A stretch of 64,000 bases of DNA from Tribonema minus. Its lineage: Eukaryota; Sar; Xanthophyceae; Tribonematales; Tribonemataceae. Positions 45,649 through 57,877 of the stretch are shown one piece after another. Both the position numbers and the translations under genes were made by a program. The stretch's first letter is position 1. Each line of letters opens with the position of its first letter. The stretch spans positions 529,265 through 593,264 of the forward strand of contig JAFCMP010000552.1 in the NCBI GenBank assembly GCA_017506865.1. Reading direction: 5' to 3'. The notes under the pieces were generated by a model. The model was not told where the DNA came from and made no database searches. It worked only from the letters and a program-made list of their open reading frames with translations.

Positions 45649-47996
45649 ATGACCAGGGCTCGTGCGCCAGCAGATGGCATAAGCAGACTGCATGTGGAGG
45701 ACGCGCAGTTTGGATGGCAGTGCGACTCGGAGAGGCCCTTTTGCGGCTCCCCGATCCTCTCCGTGAGATCGGTGGTCCCTGAGCTGGGGCAGGACTGCCT
45801 CAAGCTGCAGCGGCTAGGCAAGGGCGCCAGCAGCAGCGTATACATGGCTGTCTGCGTCCGCACACTGGCGGTTGTCGCGCTCAAGGAGAGCCCGATCCGC
45901 ACAGCTGCTGACAGGGACGCCGTGCGGAGTGAACTTCAAGCATTGCGAACGCAGCGCAGGTGCGTGCTGGCGGGAGGCAGCAGCGTTGCATCTGCGCTCT
46001 GCATTATTTTGACTTGAGCGCAGCGCCTGCTCTGGAGTGGTGCAATGCTCACTCTCGTGTATCCACGTCGTTCTGTGCCCGCAGCCCGCTGATGGACCGA
46101 AGCTTCGTAGGCGATGATACAGCTTCCCCGCACATAGTACGCTTCTACGGGGGCGTCATGCTGCAGGAGCGCACAGCCGTCCTTGCTGTGGAGCTCGTGG
46201 CCGGAGGCAGCCTTCAGGCCTTCATCGACCGCGGCAGCCCGGCGCCGGAGCCCTGGCTCGCGCACGTCGCCCATAGCTGCTTGCTGGCGTTGCAGACGCT
46301 GCACGAAAACGGCCGCACGCACCGCGACATCAAGCCAGCCAACTGTTTGATCACGTGCGAGGGCGATGCAAAACTTGCGGACTTCGGCTGCGCGAGTGGC
46401 GATCTGGGTCGCCGGATGGTTGGAACGCGGCGATATTTGCCGCCTGAGGTACTAAAGGGGGAGGCCGTCCTTCCCAAGTCCGATGTCTGGAGCTTTGGCC
46501 TCACCATGGCTGCAGCCGCCTGCGCAGACCCTCCCGTCGCGCAGGCGCAGAACGAGTTCGAGCAGCTACAAGCCGCGGAGCGTGTGCGAACTACCATCGC
46601 ACAATTGCACAACATATCCCCCCAGCTTCGTGACTTCCTGAGCCTTTGCCTCGTGGTCAACCCATCCGAGCGCGCCAGCATCGCAGAGCTGCTGGAGCAC
46701 CCCTTCCTGCAGCGCCGCCGGGGCTGGTGCGCGTCGTGCGCGGACGTGCTCGCCGCCATCCGCGCGCACCGCCTGCGCGTGTGGATGCCCGTGGCGGAGG
46801 TCATCGCGGAGGTCGCCGCCGCGCGCGCCGACCGCGGCCTCGACAACACCAACATCCTCCCGAGCGCGCTGCGCCCGCTGTCCCTCGCGCTGGACGCCCC
46901 CGTTGCGGAGCTCGCCGCGGCCTTCCGCCTCGCAGCGGCGCTGCAGGCGCGCGCGTCCCCCGGCAGCGCGGCGTCGTCGTACAACTACGCGGGCCTCGGC
47001 GCGCCCGCGCTGCGCCGCCCGCACTCCTCGCAGGCGCTCTCGCGCAAGTGGAGCCAGTCCAGCGAGCTCGACGGCTCGTGCTCGGACAGCGTCGCGTCGT
47101 CCTCGCCGCGCGGCGCCGACGGTGGCAGCGGCGGCGGCGGCGACGGCTGCGCCTTCACGCGCCACGCCGCCGCCGCGTGGGACCCGGCGCGCGACGGCCT
47201 CGGCTACACCGACGCCGAGATCTGCGCGCTCGCGGACCGCATGATCGGCGCGCTCGACGTGCGCCACCGCGTCTCGCGCCTGCGCCGCTACCGCAGCTGC
47301 TTCGTCGGCCGCGAGGCAGTGCGCTGGTTGCGCGCCGCGGGCGCCGCCGCGAGCACCGCGCACGCGCTCGCGCTCGGCAACGAGATGCTCCGCATGGGCG
47401 TCTTCAGCCACGTCACCGCAGAGCACGTCTTCGAGGACGAGGCCCTGTTCTACCGCTTCTCGGATGACATGGTCGCGCGCCACGAAGCGCGGCGGCAGCG
47501 CCGCGCGCGCCGCAGCAGCGGCGGCGGCGCCACTGCGGGCGACGCTCGAGGCGCCGCCGCCGCCGGTGTATGCCAGCGCAGCCGCAGCAGCGGCGCGCTG
47601 CCGACGCCCGCCGCCGCGCGCGGCAGCCCTGTGCCGCTGCGCTTCAAGACCCTGCGCTCGCTGAGCAGCCGCCTGCTGTGGCAGCGCTCGAGCATGGACG
47701 GCTCCCCTGCCGACGCCCCCCGCCGCGGCCGCGCCGCGGGCGGAGACGGCCGCAGCAGCGCCCCTCCCGGTGCCTGCAAATGCTCCGACAGCAGCAGCGG
47801 CGGCGGCGGCGGCATGGTGCTGCCGTGTCACGACAAGGGGAGCCCGCCGCCGCCCTCGGACCTGAGCACTGCTGCTCTGTCCTCCCGCAGGTCGATTGGG
47901 GAGCGGCGCTGGCCCAGCTGCTTCTCGCTGGCCAACGACAGCGCCGACAGCGCGGCGTCCGCGTTCCCCAGCGCCAGCGCCCCCGCGTGCGAATAG
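45649..47996 (+). CDS. Serine/threonine kinase (MAP3K-like) fused to a DEP domain
   Basis: Two exons, 45649-45959 and 46085-47996, join in phase to about 740 aa. The kinase domain has the Gly loop LGKGASSSVY (residues 56-65), VALK (Lys79), HRDIKPAN (catalytic Asp185), DFG (203-205), GTRRYLPPEV and SDVWSFGL. All catalytic residues are present, so it should be active. The subfamily resembles STE/MAP3K kinases. Residues about 479-566 form a DEP domain (YRSCFVGREAVRWL, LGNEMLRMGVFSHV, DEALFYRFSDD), which binds membranes or G-protein-linked receptors. The rest is Ser/Ala/Gly-rich linker. A kinase-DEP order suggests membrane-recruited signalling; that is inference. The long antisense ORF across this gene is a GC-composition shadow. 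C- and G-runs follow the stop. Confidence 0.9.
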
Positions 47997-50900
47997 TGTA
48001 CCCCCCCCCCCCCCCCCCCTGCCATCTAAAATCGTGCGCGGCACGGTGAAGAAGCCACATTCCACTCACAGCCGCGCCGCTGTTCCATGTCGCCAACCCC
48101 CCCCTCAAATCAGTTCTTTGTACTGCCTTCACGCCTCACATGGGGGAGCCGTGCCCCCCCCGTGGCGCACCCCCCCCGCCCCCTGTTCAATAGTGTGTCT
48201 TAGTGTGTGCATCGCGTCGCTAGACCCCCTCCCTTTGTCCGGAGGGGGCGCTTTCGTCGGCACGGAGAAAGCCCCGTGCCCAGCAGGTTCCGCTTAGATC
48301 AGAGATTGTGTGATTTGGCGGCGGTGCTGCCAGAGTGCTAGCTACTTAGTGCGCTGTTTGTGTGTCGTGCGTATCGTGATAGGGCGGCGTTTCAAACACA
48401 CAGAGAGCGGAGGCTCCGCCCCTTAGCCGCGGTGGTGATGTGGTGCCATCGCCACTCCGTCATACCCTGCATACCCGACGCGCGTGTGTGTGAGTGTGTA
48501 GTTCTACACAGTCTTGTGTGTGAGCGGGTAGGGCCCCGGGGGTCCTCAGTTCAGGTCTGAAGTTGCCCCCGGTCGCCCCCGCCTTTAACCTTGCCAGTTT
48601 ATCGCCCAGCGCACAGTTTGCGGAGCGCATTACTTCCGTATCGGTATCGCCAATAACGCCCCACCACGTGGGATTTTCGCTTGCACACACCATGCTCTCC
48701 AGTGTTGCGTCCCCTGCTCTTCTGCGCTTGTGCTGCCTCCCGCGTTTCGCCTGCTGGAGGCCTGAGTGTTTGCCGTTGCAGCCGCAGCATATGAGTACAA
48801 CCTCATTGGTAGCCACTGTCTCATTTCAGCAGTTCTTGCATATTGCACGAAAAAGTTCATCTGCATGCATGTCATGTATGTTTTCAGTAGTCGTGCTTGG
48901 GGCAGCAAAAAGGCCAGATGTGTTGGATGTCAAGCTTGCTACCAGAGTCCATGTAGACTCCATGAACCTTGTGACAAACATTTCCAATATGCATCGACGA
49001 TCACTTCTAGATGGTTACCGCGTGCACTTCAAAGACTGATGAAGCAGCTTCAAAGATTGCCTTTGCCCATTTCGTGCCCATTGGGTTCGTGAAGCAGCAG
49101 GCCGCGGCACGCCATGCGCCAGGCTGAGCAGGCCACCTGCCGACTGTATGTTGCAGTATATGCGCGGGGCGCATCCCCAATGCCAGTGCATACAAGCCAT
49201 GACGCCCCTCTTTGCGTGTTAAACAACTTGAAGTGCATAGCACTGTGAGTGTCTGCTCAGAATGCGATGCCATTGGCATGCATTGCACTCCTGGCACACA
49301 GTGCTGCGTCTGTCACGCCTGGCTGTATATGTGACCGAACAACTGGTACAGACAACACACATGGCGGAGTCCAGAGGGGGTGGGCAGATGGACGAGGATG
49401 TAGTGGGGGGGGGATGCCATTGGGGATGTGGTTCAGAGGCGATTGGCAATCAATGAGACACTTTCACGTTGTCACAAGAAGATGTATGTAGAATTTGGTG
49501 GCAAGTCTGACATAATCATCTGGGCTTTTTCGCGCCCTCTGCGAGAATGAAAGACAACACATTGCTGCTGTGTCTGCACCCCCCCCATTAGTGTAGTACA
49601 CGTTTGCAACACACAGAACCCAAGGACGCGCCCAATGTTAGTTTTTTTGTGTGTGGTCCCTCAAATCAAGCTTGCCAACCTTCATGTTGCTAGGGCCATA
49701 CATACAAGACGAAAATTACAGAGGCAATGTCATTCTCAGAGATCGTCGATGAGCAATGATTACCTGTAACAATGTACAGACTCGAGTAGCAAGCTTCACA
49801 ACCTTCATCTGCGCTACTTTGCGCCCAATTGAACAGTACATTATCATTGAGACACTTGCATATTGTCACATGACATATAGACTACCTACAAGCAACTGAT
49901 ATTATATGTCACATCTGGGCTTTTTCACGCCCTGAGCGAGACTTGAAATAGGGAAGTACCTGTGCATGCACTACCTGCATCCATCCACCCTCCAGGGCCT
50001 GTGTGCCTGGCTATGAGTGGAAGTTTGAGCGGATGTCTGCACATGTGCAGGTCAGGCCAGGCATGCGCAACAAGCGGTTCTTACATGTCTGTGCGAGCAA
50101 AACTGACGCGCCGCTGAAGGTGCAGAGTCACCCGCTCTTCAAGACCAGCCCCTGAGCTGAAGCCTGTGCAGTGAGGCTCTGCCAACTTCAAACGGTGCTC
50201 TTGCCATCAAGGTGGGATGTGTGCTCACGAACTGGCGTGAATGAAGACCGCAAGAGAGAGGGTGGCGGTGAAGCTGCGTGGAAGCAGCAAAGGACGCGCG
50301 CTCCAGCTGCATCCGCGCAAATTGGAATTTTCAGGTGCTTTCATACGTAGAACAAAGATTGGGTGGTGGCTGTGGCTGCTGCCCAAAGCTGCTGTGATTC
50401 GGTTTTCGCAGACATGATCTTAATCCTGCTCCAATTCGGGTTAACGCCCATCACAATACACGCTGCGCGCGTACAGGCGTGCACGCATTACACAAAAGCA
50501 CAACGTACAAACCTCAGAATGAACCAACACTTCGCAGTGGACGCTCCCCCACATGCTCGTAACCCCAATGCAATGCTTTCCCCCCGGTGTCACAACACGA
50601 ATGAAGAGGCCTCTGTGAAGGCTACAGCTGCTGATTAGGCTCAGAAATTCCCTGGCTCGGGGTCAACACCAGATGGTCACCAAATGCGTTGCCTCGACGA
50701 CGCTGAGTTGAATGGGCGCAGCACAGCGCAAGCGGGTGCCACGTTGCGCAGGCAGAAGAACTTACACCCTGGCCTGACTGCAAGGGGCAAGAGATTGGGT
50801 GCTGCGCTGGCACAGCTGAGGCTGTTGTATGTCAGACTAATTTTTCCGACAACAAGTCACGACCATATCAGATCAGTAGGCTGTATTTGTACCCTTGCCC

Positions 50901-51047
50901 ACGCATTGAAACCTGGCGCGACTCAGCTGCCACACGACCTACAATTCTTGAACAAAGTGGAGTGCAAAGTCAGCATCAGGCTGGGCATACAGAGCAATGG
51001 CAGCGAATTATCCAGAAATCGCATCCGCTCTGATTGTTCAAACTGTG
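47997..51047. other. Intergenic region between convergent genes
   Basis: About 3 kb between the kinase (+) and the FMC1-like gene (-). It begins with a C tract (48001-48018) and contains the direct repeat at 49452/49854. I see no conserved ORF, tRNA or other RNA gene. Confidence 0.5.
49452..49950. repeat. Direct repeat pair ending in GGGCTTTTTCGCGCCCT
   Basis: Segments 49452-49558 and 49854-49950 share TGAGACACTTNCANNTTGTC (N variable), an AGACTA/TGTA stretch and the end CATCTGGGCTTTTTC-GCCCT-GCGAGA. The same end motif occurs at 20303. Likely two copies of a short non-autonomous element. Confidence 0.65.
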
Positions 51048-51422
51048 CTATTGTTTTTGCCGTGCGGATTCTTCAGAATCCTTACCAAGGAGAACTTCGT
51101 CTTCGTCTTGATAAGACTCGGGCATCCGCAGACCCACCCTGTAAGCACTGAGGTTCATCCGCTCCGCTTGCGTCATCTTCTCCCCGGCATAGATGTCGAT
51201 GAGCTCTCTCCTCTCAGCTGTGGCTTTAACCATCTGCGCTGCATCGTGGGCCTGCCACCGCAAAGCTTTCACAGCATCCCTGTTTCCTGCGTGCATGCCA
51301 TCCCTGAACTTGCCAACTATAAATGTTGCTAGACCACAGTTGCTGGTACTGGGAAGCGCTTTGACATGTCGTAGCAGCACCCTCAGGTCTCCCCTGACCC
51401 TGGCAGCCGCCTTGGTCGACAT
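51048..51422 (-). CDS. FMC1: FMC1-like LYR-family protein
   Basis: A single-exon ORF of 124 aa starting at ATG 51422. After a basic start it reads LRVLLRHVKALPS, an LYR-type helix, then FIVGKFRDGMHAGNRDAVKA, a helix with LRWQAHDAAQMVKATAERRE and LIDIYAGEKMT, and ends ERMNLSAYRVGLRMPES. The closing (E)xxxxxAxxVGLxxP pattern and overall length match FMC1, the mitochondrial matrix factor that helps assemble ATP synthase F1 with Atp12. The assignment rests on pattern only; another LYR protein is possible. Its start faces the methyltransferase gene 124 bases away. Confidence 0.72.
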   Translation of the reverse strand: MSTKAAARVRGDLRVLLRHVKALPSTSNCGLATFIVGKFRDGMHAGNRDAVKALRWQAHDAAQMVKATAERRELIDIYAGEKMTQAERMNLSAYRVGLRMPESYQDEDEVLLGKDSEESARQKQ

Positions 51423-51468
51423 GACTGTCACTTTCTCCCCAAGTATGACTGTCACTTTCTCCCCAAGT
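51421..51468. repeat. Two-copy 24-base tandem repeat
   Basis: ATGACTGTCACTTTCTCCCC plus AAGT occurs twice in a row. It lies in the short gap between the two divergent starts, so it may be part of the 5' UTR or promoter of the FMC1-like gene. Confidence 0.9.
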
Positions 51469-51545
51469 CCTCAATTGCAATTTCAACGCGAACATGAACT
51501 TCGAACGGCACCACCGACGCGTACAGCCCCACGTGATACGGCAGC
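51423..51545. promoter_or_regulatory. Compact bidirectional promoter region
   Basis: Only 123 bases separate the start codons of the FMC1-like gene (-) and the methyltransferase (+). The gap contains the 24-base tandem repeat and no clear TATA box. Co-expression of the two genes is inferred from the layout alone. Confidence 0.5.
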
Positions 51546-54500
51546 ATGGCTTTCCTCTTGAACAAGTTGGCCTCCATGGCGGAGCCCTACGTGATGCCGA
51601 TAGTGGAGAAGAACGTGGTGCCAGACGCCCTGGTCAGATTTGGTACGCATCGAAAGTGGATCGCGCGCCAATTCAGCCAGCGGCACAGTTGCCCGCTCAG
51701 TAAGCCTGTGCCCTTCCGCTATGTGCTGCTGATGCGTTGAAGTGCATTGATGTCTGCTGCAGGGGTCAGGCGGCAGTGTGCTGATAGGCTGCAGCAGATT
51801 TCCGCGGGCACTCCTGAGGAGCAGGCAGCAGCTAAGGAAGCGATGGTGAAGGAGCTTCAGAGCATGCCGATAGCTGTGCAAACAGGTGAACAAGTGATCT
51901 ACATCATCGACTGCTTTCGTTGCAGCTGCAACTGACACACGCAATTGGGTGCACATCCAGCTTGTGTCATCATGTACGGTCGCCACGTGTGGCAGGATGG
52001 ACCCCCCAGAGGTCTGTGCTTGTGGCAAACCATCGCAGATAGGAGGTTTTATGAGTGAGATATGCGCATGTTGCTCTGTCTACTGTCGTGCAAGAGCCCG
52101 GCGTTCATGGGTGTGAACCATGCATCTGCCTTGAGGGCTATCTGAACTTGGCAGAAGGCTGCACAGGGAGCTGGCATGCCTGTTACAGCAGTCACTGTTG
52201 CACAACGGCATTTCCGTGACGTCGTGAGCATACACGCCAGGTGCATCACACACGGGCATCCCTTAAAGAGGCATATGGCGGGCTGCACCGAATAGTGCGC
52301 CAGGGCCGCTCTACATAGAGCCGCAGAGATGCAGCACGGCAAGCATGCGCCAGCTCTATCGGACCGTGTGCATGTCAGCCGGCAGCGCCGCGGATCTGGA
52401 CAAGCTGCAAGTGCACTGCGTGCAACACGAGTGCATTGACACTCACTTGTACATGAGTGAGCCATCAGGCGAGTCATCACTGACCAGCGCTGCGGCGGCG
52501 CGCTCCCCCCCCGCGCCGCCGCGCCCGGTTGCCCTTCGACTCTCAGTGCACTCAAAGGCGGCACTCATGTTCAGCAGACCTGTAAGGGCTGGCTGATGAC
52601 CTCTAGCCTGCACGTCCCTCACTGATGGTCTCAGTGCGCAGCTGACGCAAGCATCGCTCGCACGCCACGCGACCTCCGGCGCTGGGAGGTATGGGCCTCA
52701 CGATTGCTCACCGCACGGCTCCTCGCACATACAGTGGTGTTCGAGCAGCGCCACCCAGTGAAACTCAGCATGGGGGACGTTGTAGGGCTAGGGTTAGGGT
52801 AAGCGGGGCACGGTCTATTCATGCGTCGTGTGTATTCGTAGTGCTCCTGTGCTCCCAGCGCGCGTCGGCGAGTGGCACAAGCGCCTGCCGCGGTGACGTA
52901 TGGGCCATGGCCACCGGCAGTCAGCGCATAACACCTGCGCGCTTCACTGCGAAGTCGCTGCGTATGCGCGCATGCAGCTCCGCTCAACACCTTGCTGAGC
53001 GTTAGGCGCGCACATGCAGCAGCGCTCTGGAGTCCGCTGCGCCACCGATCCTCAGGAAATGGCAGCGATTCACCCCTCCTGGCCAGGTGCAGCAGTTGCC
53101 AAGGCCTCAGACTCATTGAACCGCCATGCTCCGTGCACGCCTTGTGCAAACACGGCGCACATGCCCTGTATGCCCCCACCGCCACCCCACGCGTGCGCGC
53201 GCTGTTGTGGGCACTGCGCAGCACCAAGAGGTCGGCGCCGCCTTCAGCAGCGCTCCACGGTTTGCTGCCCCTCACCCGGCACACCAGCGGCGGTGTGCAC
53301 CCGCAGCAAGGCTCCACGCTTTGTGCTGACCTCATGTCGCACACGCCCCCCCCCCCCCTCCCCCCCCCCTGCGCGCGCGCCGCGCAGACGCCGCCAACGC
53401 GCAGCACCACGAGGAGGTCAGCGCTGCCTTCATCCGCAGGTTGCTGCCCTCGCCCGGTAACACACTGGCCGTGCGCACACGCAGCAGTGCTCCATGTGTG
53501 TGCTGACCCCACGGGGCACACACACCCTCCCCCCCCCCCCCCCCCCGCGCTGCATTCGTATGCTGACCCCATGGCGCACACGCCCCACCTACTCCCCCCC
53601 GCCCCCCCGCGCGTGCGCTGCAGACGCCGCCAACGCGCAGCACTACGAGGTCAGCGCGGCCTTCTACAAGATCGTCCTGGGGCCGCGCCTCAAGTACTCG
53701 AGCGGCCTGTGGCCGCGCCCCGACACGACCTTCGCCGAGAGCGAGACCGCCATGCTCGAGTGCTACTGCGAGCGCGCGCAGCTCGCGGACGGCATGCGCA
53801 TCGTGGACCTTGGCTGCGGCTGGGGCAGCCTCACGCTGTTCCTCGCGGCGCGCTACCCCGCGGCGCGCGTCACCGCCATCAGCAACAGCGCGAGCCAGAA
53901 GGCGTTCATTGACGCCGCGTGCGCGGAGCGCGGCCTCGCGAACGTCACGGTCATCACGGGGAACATCAACACGTGAGTGCGCATTCGCGTGCAGCGAGGA
54001 GACGTGCGGCGCGTAGGCGCGTACCCTGTACTGCCAAGCACCGCCTGTGTACTGTGTGTGTACTCCTGAGCAGCGTCGACCGCACCTGTGCTGCACAGTG
54101 CGCCATGGGTGGCGCGCGAGCGCGTGCGTCTCCGCTCGTGCGGATGCAAATTTGCAGTGGGTTCGGTCCTGCGTGCGCGTCGTGATTGTCTGGATGCGCG
54201 CGAGGGTCGCGTGAGCGACTGTCGATGTTTGCTGGTGCTTGTGGCGCGGCGTGTCTGCATGATGTGCGCACAGAACAGCAGCAGCTCGTGTGTGTAGGCT
54301 ATATTTCTGCAGGCTTCACATGCAGTACATACATGTGCATGTTCAGGCAGCAGCAGCATGTACTTCGAAGTACGTATCGTTTGCGAGTGGGTGCATCGAC
54401 TTCCGTAACGCCTTAGACTAACTGCTGTCAAGTGCAGGTCTGAATGCCACTTGATGTGGTGCGGGAAGCGGGGCCAGCACTGCACCTGCGCTATATGGTG

Positions 54501-55569
54501 GCACTGTTTGACTCGTGGCCAATGACTGCAGCAGCGGCGACCACGGTTATTGGTGGAAGGCACTTGCGGCTAACCATCCCTTGTCACTTAGAGCTCAACG
54601 ATCTTTTTGATTCGTTTTTCATTACCTTCTTGAATGCACATTTCATCAACAAAAGTGTAATCGCAACAATGGTTTGTGACAGAGCTGCATGCCTGGCATG
54701 GTGGGCCAGGCAGGTATCATCAGGCAGCACTTGTCCACCAACAGAACACAAGTAGAATGGAGCTGTAGCCTCAATGCCAACTGCCACAGCTGTTCGCGCC
54801 CCGGCTGCATGTGGCAATGGATGCACTCGAGGCACATGAAATTATATGCTCCCTACATACATCCGCCCATTGCCTTTCTTTTTACCTGCAGCTAGGCTGA
54901 TAAGTGTGCATGTACAATGTGCCCACAAGCTCCTTCATTGCTATTATGCGGCGCTACTGTGTACCCCAGCCCGCACGCCTGGAAAGACTGGACTGCTAAT
55001 GGTTAAAGTGTGGCCCTGCATCCCCCTCCCCCCCCCCCTTCCCCCCCCCTCACCCCCCCAGCTTTGACCTGCCCGACGACGTCAAGGGCACGTTCGACCG
55101 CGTGTGCTCCATCGAAATGTTTGAGCACATGAAGAACTACAAGCTGCTCATGGCCAAGGTCGCGGGCTGGCTGCGCTCTGGCGGCAAGCTCTTTGTGCAC
55201 ATCTTCGTGCACAAGGACCATCCGTACCACTTCCGCGCGGAGACGGACGGCTTCATGGCGCAGTACTTCTTCACGGGGGGGACCATGCCGAGCGATGACC
55301 TGCTGCTCTACTTCCAGGACGACCTGAGGATAGAGGGGCACTGGCGCGTCAATGGCACGCACTACGCGCGCACGAGCGAGGCGTGGCTGCGCCAGATGGA
55401 CGACAACAAGGCGGCGCTGCTGCCGCTGCTCGCTGATATCTACGGCGCCGGCAGTGAGACCAAATGGTTCGTATACTGGCGCCTGTTCTTCATTGCGTGC
55501 GCGGAGCTCTTCAACTACGAGAACGGCCAGCAGTGGATGGTCTCGCACTACCTATTCAACAAGCCGTAG
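51546..55569 (+). CDS. Cyclopropane-fatty-acid-synthase-family SAM methyltransferase (coclaurine N-methyltransferase-like)
   Basis: Four exons join in phase: 51546-51642, 51763-51885, 53624-53972, 55062-55569, about 358 aa. The start [19 protein letters not shown] and the segment [20 protein letters not shown] match the plant and algal CFAS/CNMT-like branch. Motif I is VDLGCGWGS (about residues 135-143), followed by [26 protein letters not shown], then [20 protein letters not shown] and [15 protein letters not shown] in exon 4. The SAM-binding residues are present, so it should be active. Its acceptor may be an unsaturated lipid or an amine; the sequence does not decide. Intron 2 holds earlier copies of the exon 3 start. 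Exon 4 follows a C-rich tract of about 40 bases. Confidence 0.93.
53195..53445 (+). repeat. Copies of the methyltransferase exon 3 5' edge
   Basis: The true exon start at 53624 (GACGCCGCCAACGCGCAGCA and on) is repeated at 53388-53440 with acceptor GCGCAG and an extra GAG, and in worn form at 53213-53260. Linking sequence (GCTGACCNCA, GGCACACAC, then a C tract; N variable) recurs between copies, including near 53500-53590. Confidence 0.8.
54510..54606 (+). repeat. Dispersed repeat, copy B (inverse of copy at 8072-8175)
   Basis: Here the shared peptide-like reading ([14 protein letters not shown], then PCHLEL) runs on the plus strand inside intron 3 of the methyltransferase. A wider ORF at 54444-54755 surrounds it. 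It probably marks a fragment of a mobile element or a dispersed gene family. Confidence 0.75.
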
Positions 55570-57319
55570 CGCGCGTGCGATGTGTGCATATCAGCGCTGC
55601 TCGGCGGTCTCAAACCCTAGGTCTAGGGTTAGGGTTAGCTCGAACCCCCCCCTACCTACCGTCGCTGCTGATACTGCACGCACCGATATCTGCACAAGGT
55701 TGCAGGTGATACGGCAGTGAACGCCACATTGCTGAGCGCAAGTGCACACACGCAACTTGAAGTTGGCCGGCCACCCACTGGATTGGGTGGCAGCTCTGGG
55801 TGGCGCTGCTGCTGCTGCTGCTGCTGCTGCGTCTGTACGTATCCAATTTTTGGCATATTCATGTGTGTGCGTCCTGAAGCGGCGGTTGGTTGCACACATT
55901 ACGCGTTGCAGTGGTTGGCGCTGCTGTGGTTGCGCTTCAAATTTACGTACGTGTATCACTTGGCATCATCTCTCACGCATCTCCTTTGCTGGTGACTGCA
56001 GAACACGCATATCTCGATGAATCATGGAATCATCGTCCGCATGTGCACCTCTCGTGTTGTTTGTAGTTGGCCAGTCCTGTTGTTTTGGTGCCGTGTGAGG
56101 CTCTGTGCCACAGTGGGCGCCGCACAATCATCATGTTGCTGTTCCTGTCAAAGCGTGAGTGGCGTGGCTTGATGGGACCCTCTGTGAATAGTACTTTCAG
56201 ATTCATCAAACATCCCCACACTTGCCACTACTAAAAACGGCTTTTGACAGTGGATGCCCAGCAGCACAACAACAAAAGCATCAACAGTCCATCATGCCAC
56301 GGCACCCGCACAGTGGACTTTTCACACACCATGGTGTGCATACATAGCCGGATCCTGAACCCATGCATGCAGCGCAGAAAGTGGCTGCATCAGTTCTGGT
56401 TGGGTGCCAGTGGTGCGTCACATAACTTCAACTATCCGTTGCGCGCCAATGGCAACTGCCGGCCCTGGAATGTGGGCCGGCCCATGGGAGGACCAATCCA
56501 GGGGCTCTACTGTAGTGACCCCAGGCGTGGGATTTACGCCCCTCCCTGGCATCATGATATCAGTCAGTGCGCACGGCGCACCCCCCCCATTGCAGCAGCT
56601 GCTCAGCACCATCATCAGCAGCAGCCGCTCGTGGTTGCAGCGGCTGCATCACAGCGGCCGCAGCGATTGCATAAAAATTACTGCTGCAGCAGCGCCAGCG
56701 ACCGTTGCGTACGCAACACCAGCACCATGGACGCTGCAGCTGCAGCGGTGCGCGTTGAACGCGCCGCTGTCGCCACATGATGTTGAGTAAATCGTGATTG
56801 ATGTGCGCGCGGCGGCCGAGACACTTGAGGCGCCTGGAGCCCGCAACAGCGCACTTCAAGATTGTAGACTTCAACCAAGGCCAGGCTCGCGGGCCCCAAT
56901 GATGATGTGCAAATCTCAAAGCGTGCTTGTGTGAACGCGGGGGACAAGCGAGACCGTGCCTCAGAGGTCGCGCTGTGCAACGCAGTTTCGCATGTCATCA
57001 GCAGCGGCAGCTGGTGCCGCGCTCAATTTTCGGGCTGTCAATGGGACAAAAGTGGATGATCGGCATGATGATGCCAGCACTGGAAATTGCCATGGCAAAT
57101 GGCTTGTATTGGCTGTGCTCAGGACAGAGAACTGGCTGCTGGAAGAAGATTGAACCATCAGCACAGTGACAATCTGAAGCCGCTGCTGCAGAAGCAGGAG
57201 CAGCATGCTGCTGCTGCCGTTGGTAATTGCTTTGGAGTGATTTATTGCTGGAGCATATGGCAGTTACATGCTCATTGCCGTCTGCGCCACTCATGTGCTG
57301 TTGCGCAAGGGCAACAACC
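55570..57319. other. Intergenic region
   Basis: About 1.75 kb after the methyltransferase. It has a short GGGTTAGGG run near 55620-55636 and a CTG repeat (about eight units) at 55806-55830. Exons of the minus-strand ORF ending at 57320 could extend in here. Nothing else is recognised. Confidence 0.4.
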
Positions 57320-57877
57320 TCATCCTGCACGCCAGCGACATTGCGCTGGGCACGCTGCGAGCAGGATGTCAAAGACAAAGGCTTCATCACCAGTGTTTCG
57401 GGCAGCAAACACACTCGCGCAACGCAGCTTTCTGTTAACTTCGTTGTTCATCAATTTACAGAGGTGGTGTACATGTGCCACTGGCGGCAATGCAGCCTGA
57501 AACTTGCTCGCCAAACGCGCGCCGTAGTGCAGGATGATCCAGCACGCGTGCCCGCAGCGCGCCTGCACCTCGGGTTTTGAGGCCATGTGGACGTGATCAG
57601 CCACGGCGGCATCAAGCTCCGGCAGGGAGGTGATGACGTAGCTGTCCTCGTCCATGCGCCTCTCTATGAGTGCATCCGATGCGTCCAAGCATTGCTGACC
57701 CGTCATGTCAGCGGCCGTGCCGCACAGCGCGGCGACGCCGGGGTCTTGAGTCCCCATCACTTTGAAGTAGTCGCAAGCGGTCGGGGGCGGCCGGTGCTGG
57801 CCGCTTGCCATGAGAAGCACAGGTGCAGCGGTGCGAATGATCTGTGGCACTACTAGTGGTAACATCAGCGGTACCAT
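57320..57877 (-). CDS. Unrecognised 185-codon ORF
   Basis: Minus-strand ORF starting MVPLMLPLVVPQIIRTAAPV with a hydrophobic first 25 residues, then a mixed-composition body (ACDYFKVMGTQDPGVAALCG, CWIILHYGARL, CKLMNNEVNRKLRC). Balanced composition and the absence of simple repeats suggest a real product, perhaps with a signal anchor. Its ATG overlaps the last codons of the ORF ending at 57865, in a different frame. Family unknown; it could instead be a later exon of the same gene. Confidence 0.4.
   Translation of the reverse strand: MVPLMLPLVVPQIIRTAAPVLLMASGQHRPPPTACDYFKVMGTQDPGVAALCGTAADMTGQQCLDASDALIERRMDEDSYVITSLPELDAAVADHVHMASKPEVQARCGHACWIILHYGARLASKFQAALPPVAHVHHLCKLMNNEVNRKLRCASVFAARNTGDEAFVFDILLAACPAQCRWRAG

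Noticed and set aside
46566..48065. 499-codon antisense ORF across the kinase-DEP gene
   Set aside because: It mirrors the GC-rich coding strand, has Ala/Arg/Gly-only composition and no family features; the plus strand has a full kinase and DEP domain.
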